From a bacterium (GTDB lineage: Bacteria > Planctomycetota > UBA11346): DNA of 5,111 bases. Under the pieces are notes generated by a model. The model saw nothing but the letters and a program-made list of their open reading frames with translations. It ran no database searches and was not told the DNA's origin. Both the position numbers and the translations under genes were made by a program. Numbering within the stretch: the first letter of the stretch is position 1; the number at the start of each line of letters is the position of its first letter. Below are positions 1 through 5,111 of this stretch, one piece after another. The DNA lies in assembly GCA_020049615.1 (NCBI GenBank), contig JAIFKN010000105.1, forward strand, positions 1 through 5,111. The letters run 5' to 3'.

Positions 1-1083
<1,083 letters not shown>

Positions 1084-1088
1084 CGGAG

Positions 1089-1108
1089 CGTCGACGTCCA
1101 CGTCGACG
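1089..1108. repeat. Short perfect hairpin just after groEL
   Basis: A 9-bp perfect inverted repeat (cgtcgacgt / acgtcgacg) surrounds a central CC, beginning five bases after the groEL stop codon. It is followed by GGCAATG at 1113-1119. The same arrangement (palindrome with central CC, 13 bases, then GGCAATG) recurs in the left half of the larger palindrome downstream at 1166-1197. It may be a diverged member of the same repeat family, or a 3'-UTR hairpin that protects the groEL message. It has no T tract of its own, so it is unlikely to terminate transcription alone. Confidence 0.6.
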
Positions 1109-1123
1109 TCGTGGCAATGTTCG

Positions 1124-1159
1124 AGCACCCCAGGGCCATGCCCTGGGGTGCTTCGTTTC
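1124..1159 (+). terminator. Intrinsic terminator of groEL
   Basis: A perfect 13-bp GC-rich stem (agcaccccagggc at 1124-1136 pairing with gccctggggtgct at 1140-1152) closes a CAT triloop. It is followed directly by the T-rich stretch tcgtttc. It lies 40 bases after the groEL stop on the same strand, where a rho-independent terminator is expected. The T run is interrupted (TCGTTT), so efficiency may be less than that of a canonical terminator. The stem is symmetrical, but there is no A-rich tract on the left side that would make it a good terminator for the other strand. Confidence 0.75.
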
Positions 1160-1226
1160 CTGGGACCGACGAGCTCCAGCTCGTCGGCGGGGCAATGCCG
1201 ACGAGCTGGAGCTCGTCGGTCCCAGG
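1159..1226. repeat. Nested palindrome: perfect 30-bp inverted repeat with self-complementary arms
   Basis: Bases 1159-1188 are the exact reverse complement of 1197-1226, with an 8-base loop (ggggcaat). Each arm also contains its own palindrome: ccgacgagct-CC-agctcgtcgg at 1166-1187, and the same sequence with central GG at 1198-1219. The DNA or RNA can therefore fold either as one long hairpin or as two side-by-side 10-bp hairpins. Outside these cores the arms carry cctggga and tcccagg. This build resembles paired REP/BIME-type palindromic repeats that are scattered between genes and often linked to RAYT transposases. No transposase is visible here, and membership of such a family is inference. 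It could also act as an additional terminator or boundary element between groEL and the next gene. Confidence 0.85.
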
Positions 1227-1228
1227 GC

Positions 1229-1234
1229 TACCTT
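1229..1234 (+). promoter_or_regulatory. Putative -10 box (TACCTT) for the phosphatase gene, leaderless type
   Basis: TACCTT fits the TANNNT -10 consensus and ends six bases before the ATG at 1240, so transcription would start at or next to the start codon. No Shine-Dalgarno sequence lies in front of that ATG, which agrees with a leaderless message. The octamer TACCTTCC is repeated at almost the same distance before the kinase start. No convincing -35 box is seen; that region falls inside the right arm of the large palindrome. Inferred from position and sequence only. Confidence 0.45.
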
Positions 1235-1239
1235 CCCGC

Positions 1240-1800
1240 ATGCGCCTGCTCCTCCTCTGCTGCCTCGCCCTCGCCGCCTGCGCTGCCGCCGACCCGCCGC
1301 GCGTCCGTCCGACCACCTGGGCGCAGCCGGTGATCGGCGCCAAGCTGGGCAACTGGTTCCGCGTCTCGGCCGAGCTCCACCGCTGCGAACAGCCGTCGGC
1401 ATCGGAGATGAAGGAGCTGGAGGCCTTCGGCATCAAGGCGGTGGTCAACCTGCGCGAGTACCACAGCGACAGCGACGAGGTCGCCGGCACCGCGCTGACA
1501 AGCAGCGAGATCAAGCTGGCGGCCGGCGACCTGACCTACGACCAGCTGGTCGCGGCGCTGAAGCTGGTGCTGGCCGCGCCCAAGCCGGTGGCCGTGCACT
1601 GCTGGCATGGCTCCGACCGCACCGGCGCGGTCATCGCCGGCTATCGCGTCGCGGTCGAGGGCTGGACCCCGGCCGACGCGGTCGACGAGATGACGAACGG
1701 CGGCTACGGCCACCACAGCCTGTACGGCAACCTGCGCACCCTGGTCGGCGGCCTGGACGCGGCGAAGCTGAGAGGGGATCTGGGACTACCGGCGAAGTAG
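1240..1800 (+). CDS. Lipoprotein phosphatase, dual-specificity/tyrosine phosphatase family
   Basis: The product is 186 residues. The N-terminus MRLLLLCCLALAAC is a short lipoprotein signal peptide with a LAAC lipobox, which predicts cleavage before Cys14 and anchoring on the outer face of a membrane. The mature part has the cysteine-phosphatase signature HCWHGSDRTG at residues 120-129: CX5R with nucleophile Cys121, Arg127 for phosphate binding, and Thr128-Gly129 following. Upstream, FGIKAVVNLRE (about 63-73) is the usual second strand of this fold. Asp97 is a possible but unproven general acid. The family removes phosphate from phosphotyrosine or phosphoserine/threonine, and some members act on phosphoinositides or other small substrates; the substrate here is unknown. 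The start is ATG 1240 because the signal peptide begins there. A frame-compatible GTG at 1111 would run the protein through the terminator and palindrome. The kinase gene follows 68 bp downstream on the same strand. No Shine-Dalgarno sequence is seen. Confidence 0.88.
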   Translation: MRLLLLCCLALAACAAADPPRVRPTTWAQPVIGAKLGNWFRVSAELHRCEQPSASEMKELEAFGIKAVVNLREYHSDSDEVAGTALTSSEIKLAAGDLTYDQLVAALKLVLAAPKPVAVHCWHGSDRTGAVIAGYRVAVEGWTPADAVDEMTNGGYGHHSLYGNLRTLVGGLDAAKLRGDLGLPAK

Positions 1801-1856
1801 GGGACCTCGACGCGGGCTGAAGGTGGCGGTCCACTTCCGCCCCCTGCCCCGGGCCA

Positions 1857-1862
1857 TACCTT
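1857..1862 (+). promoter_or_regulatory. Putative -10 box (TACCTT) for the kinase gene, leaderless type
   Basis: The 68-bp gap between phosphatase and kinase ends in TACCTTCC followed by four bases and the GTG start at 1869. The hexamer fits TANNNT, ends six bases before the start codon, and matches the copy in front of the phosphatase gene. The gap shows no Shine-Dalgarno sequence near the GTG and no terminator. The kinase may thus have its own leaderless transcript, although read-through from the phosphatase gene is also possible. No clear -35 element is visible. Confidence 0.45.
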
Positions 1863-1868
1863 CCGGGC

Positions 1869-5024
<3,156 letters not shown>

Positions 5025-5111
5025 CCCTGGCTAGGGTGACCGGCGTTGGGAGCGCGCGCGGAGACGCGGACCGTCCTTCGGTCCAGGCGCACCGGGTCAC
5101 CCCCCCGCGGT
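5025..5111. other. Structured non-coding end of window downstream of the kinase
   Basis: These 87 bases contain complementary segments. gggtgacc (5034-5041) pairs perfectly with ggtcaccc (5095-5102), and between them ggaccg (5068-5073) pairs with cggtcc (5079-5084) around a five-base loop. This could be the kinase 3' UTR or terminator, although no T tract follows, or the start of a structured leader for a gene beyond the window. TAGGGT at 5032-5037 fits TANNNT but is not followed by a start codon at the spacing used by the other two genes. There is no ATG. A GTG at 5036 and a TTG at 5046 open frames that run off the edge, but nothing supports calling a gene. Confidence 0.4.

Noticed and set aside
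1111..1239. N-terminal extension of the phosphatase from the GTG at 1111.
   Set aside because: It would translate the groEL terminator and the large palindrome and would bury the lipoprotein signal peptide that starts at the ATG at 1240.
1825..1841. Small hairpin ggcgg/ccgcc in the phosphatase-kinase gap as a terminator.
   Set aside because: Five base pairs with a seven-base loop and no T tract afterwards is too weak to call.
5046..5111. A TTG-started frame open to the right edge as the beginning of another gene.
   Set aside because: Only 22 codons are visible, there is no ribosome-binding site, the spacing to TAGGGT differs from the other genes, and the region overlaps complementary hairpin segments.

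Overview
The window is a GC-rich stretch (clearly well above 60% GC by eye, with G or C at most third codon positions) carrying three genes on the + strand: the 3' two thirds of a groEL chaperonin gene, a small lipoprotein phosphatase of the dual-specificity/tyrosine phosphatase fold, and a 1051-residue membrane Hanks-type serine/threonine kinase with a large C-terminal leucine-rich-repeat region. The kinase has a DWG in place of DFG, followed by a helical/TPR region, one membrane segment and an LRR array. Together with a GroEL lacking the GGM tail and gene starts without Shine-Dalgarno sequences, this points to the Planctomycetota or a relative such as Lentisphaerota/Verrucomicrobiota. That placement is inference from family knowledge, not a search result.

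Layout: 1-1083 is groEL, open at the left edge. 1084-1239 is a 156-bp intergenic region that is almost entirely inverted repeat: a 9-bp hairpin just after the groEL stop, a 13-bp stem with a triloop and a short T-rich tail (a good intrinsic terminator), then a perfect 30-bp inverted repeat whose two arms are themselves palindromes. 1240-1800 is the phosphatase. 1801-1868 is a short spacer. 1869-5024 is the kinase. 5025-5111 is non-coding as far as can be seen and contains further complementary segments.

Both complete genes have the octamer TACCTTCC at nearly the same distance upstream of the start codon (first T 11 and 12 nt before it) and no Shine-Dalgarno sequence. TACCTT fits the TANNNT form of a -10 box and would place transcription starts at or very near the start codons, so both genes may make leaderless mRNAs. 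The groEL terminator and the large palindrome separate the heat-shock gene from the kinase/phosphatase pair.

The phosphatase and kinase may form a signalling pair, but the predicted topology puts them on opposite sides of the membrane: the phosphatase is an exported lipoprotein, while the kinase domain is cytoplasmic with its TPR/LRR part outside. The items most worth a second look are the nested palindrome, its covarying relative 78 bp upstream, the shared start-proximal TACCTTCC motif, and the internally duplicated, twice-capped LRR sensor.
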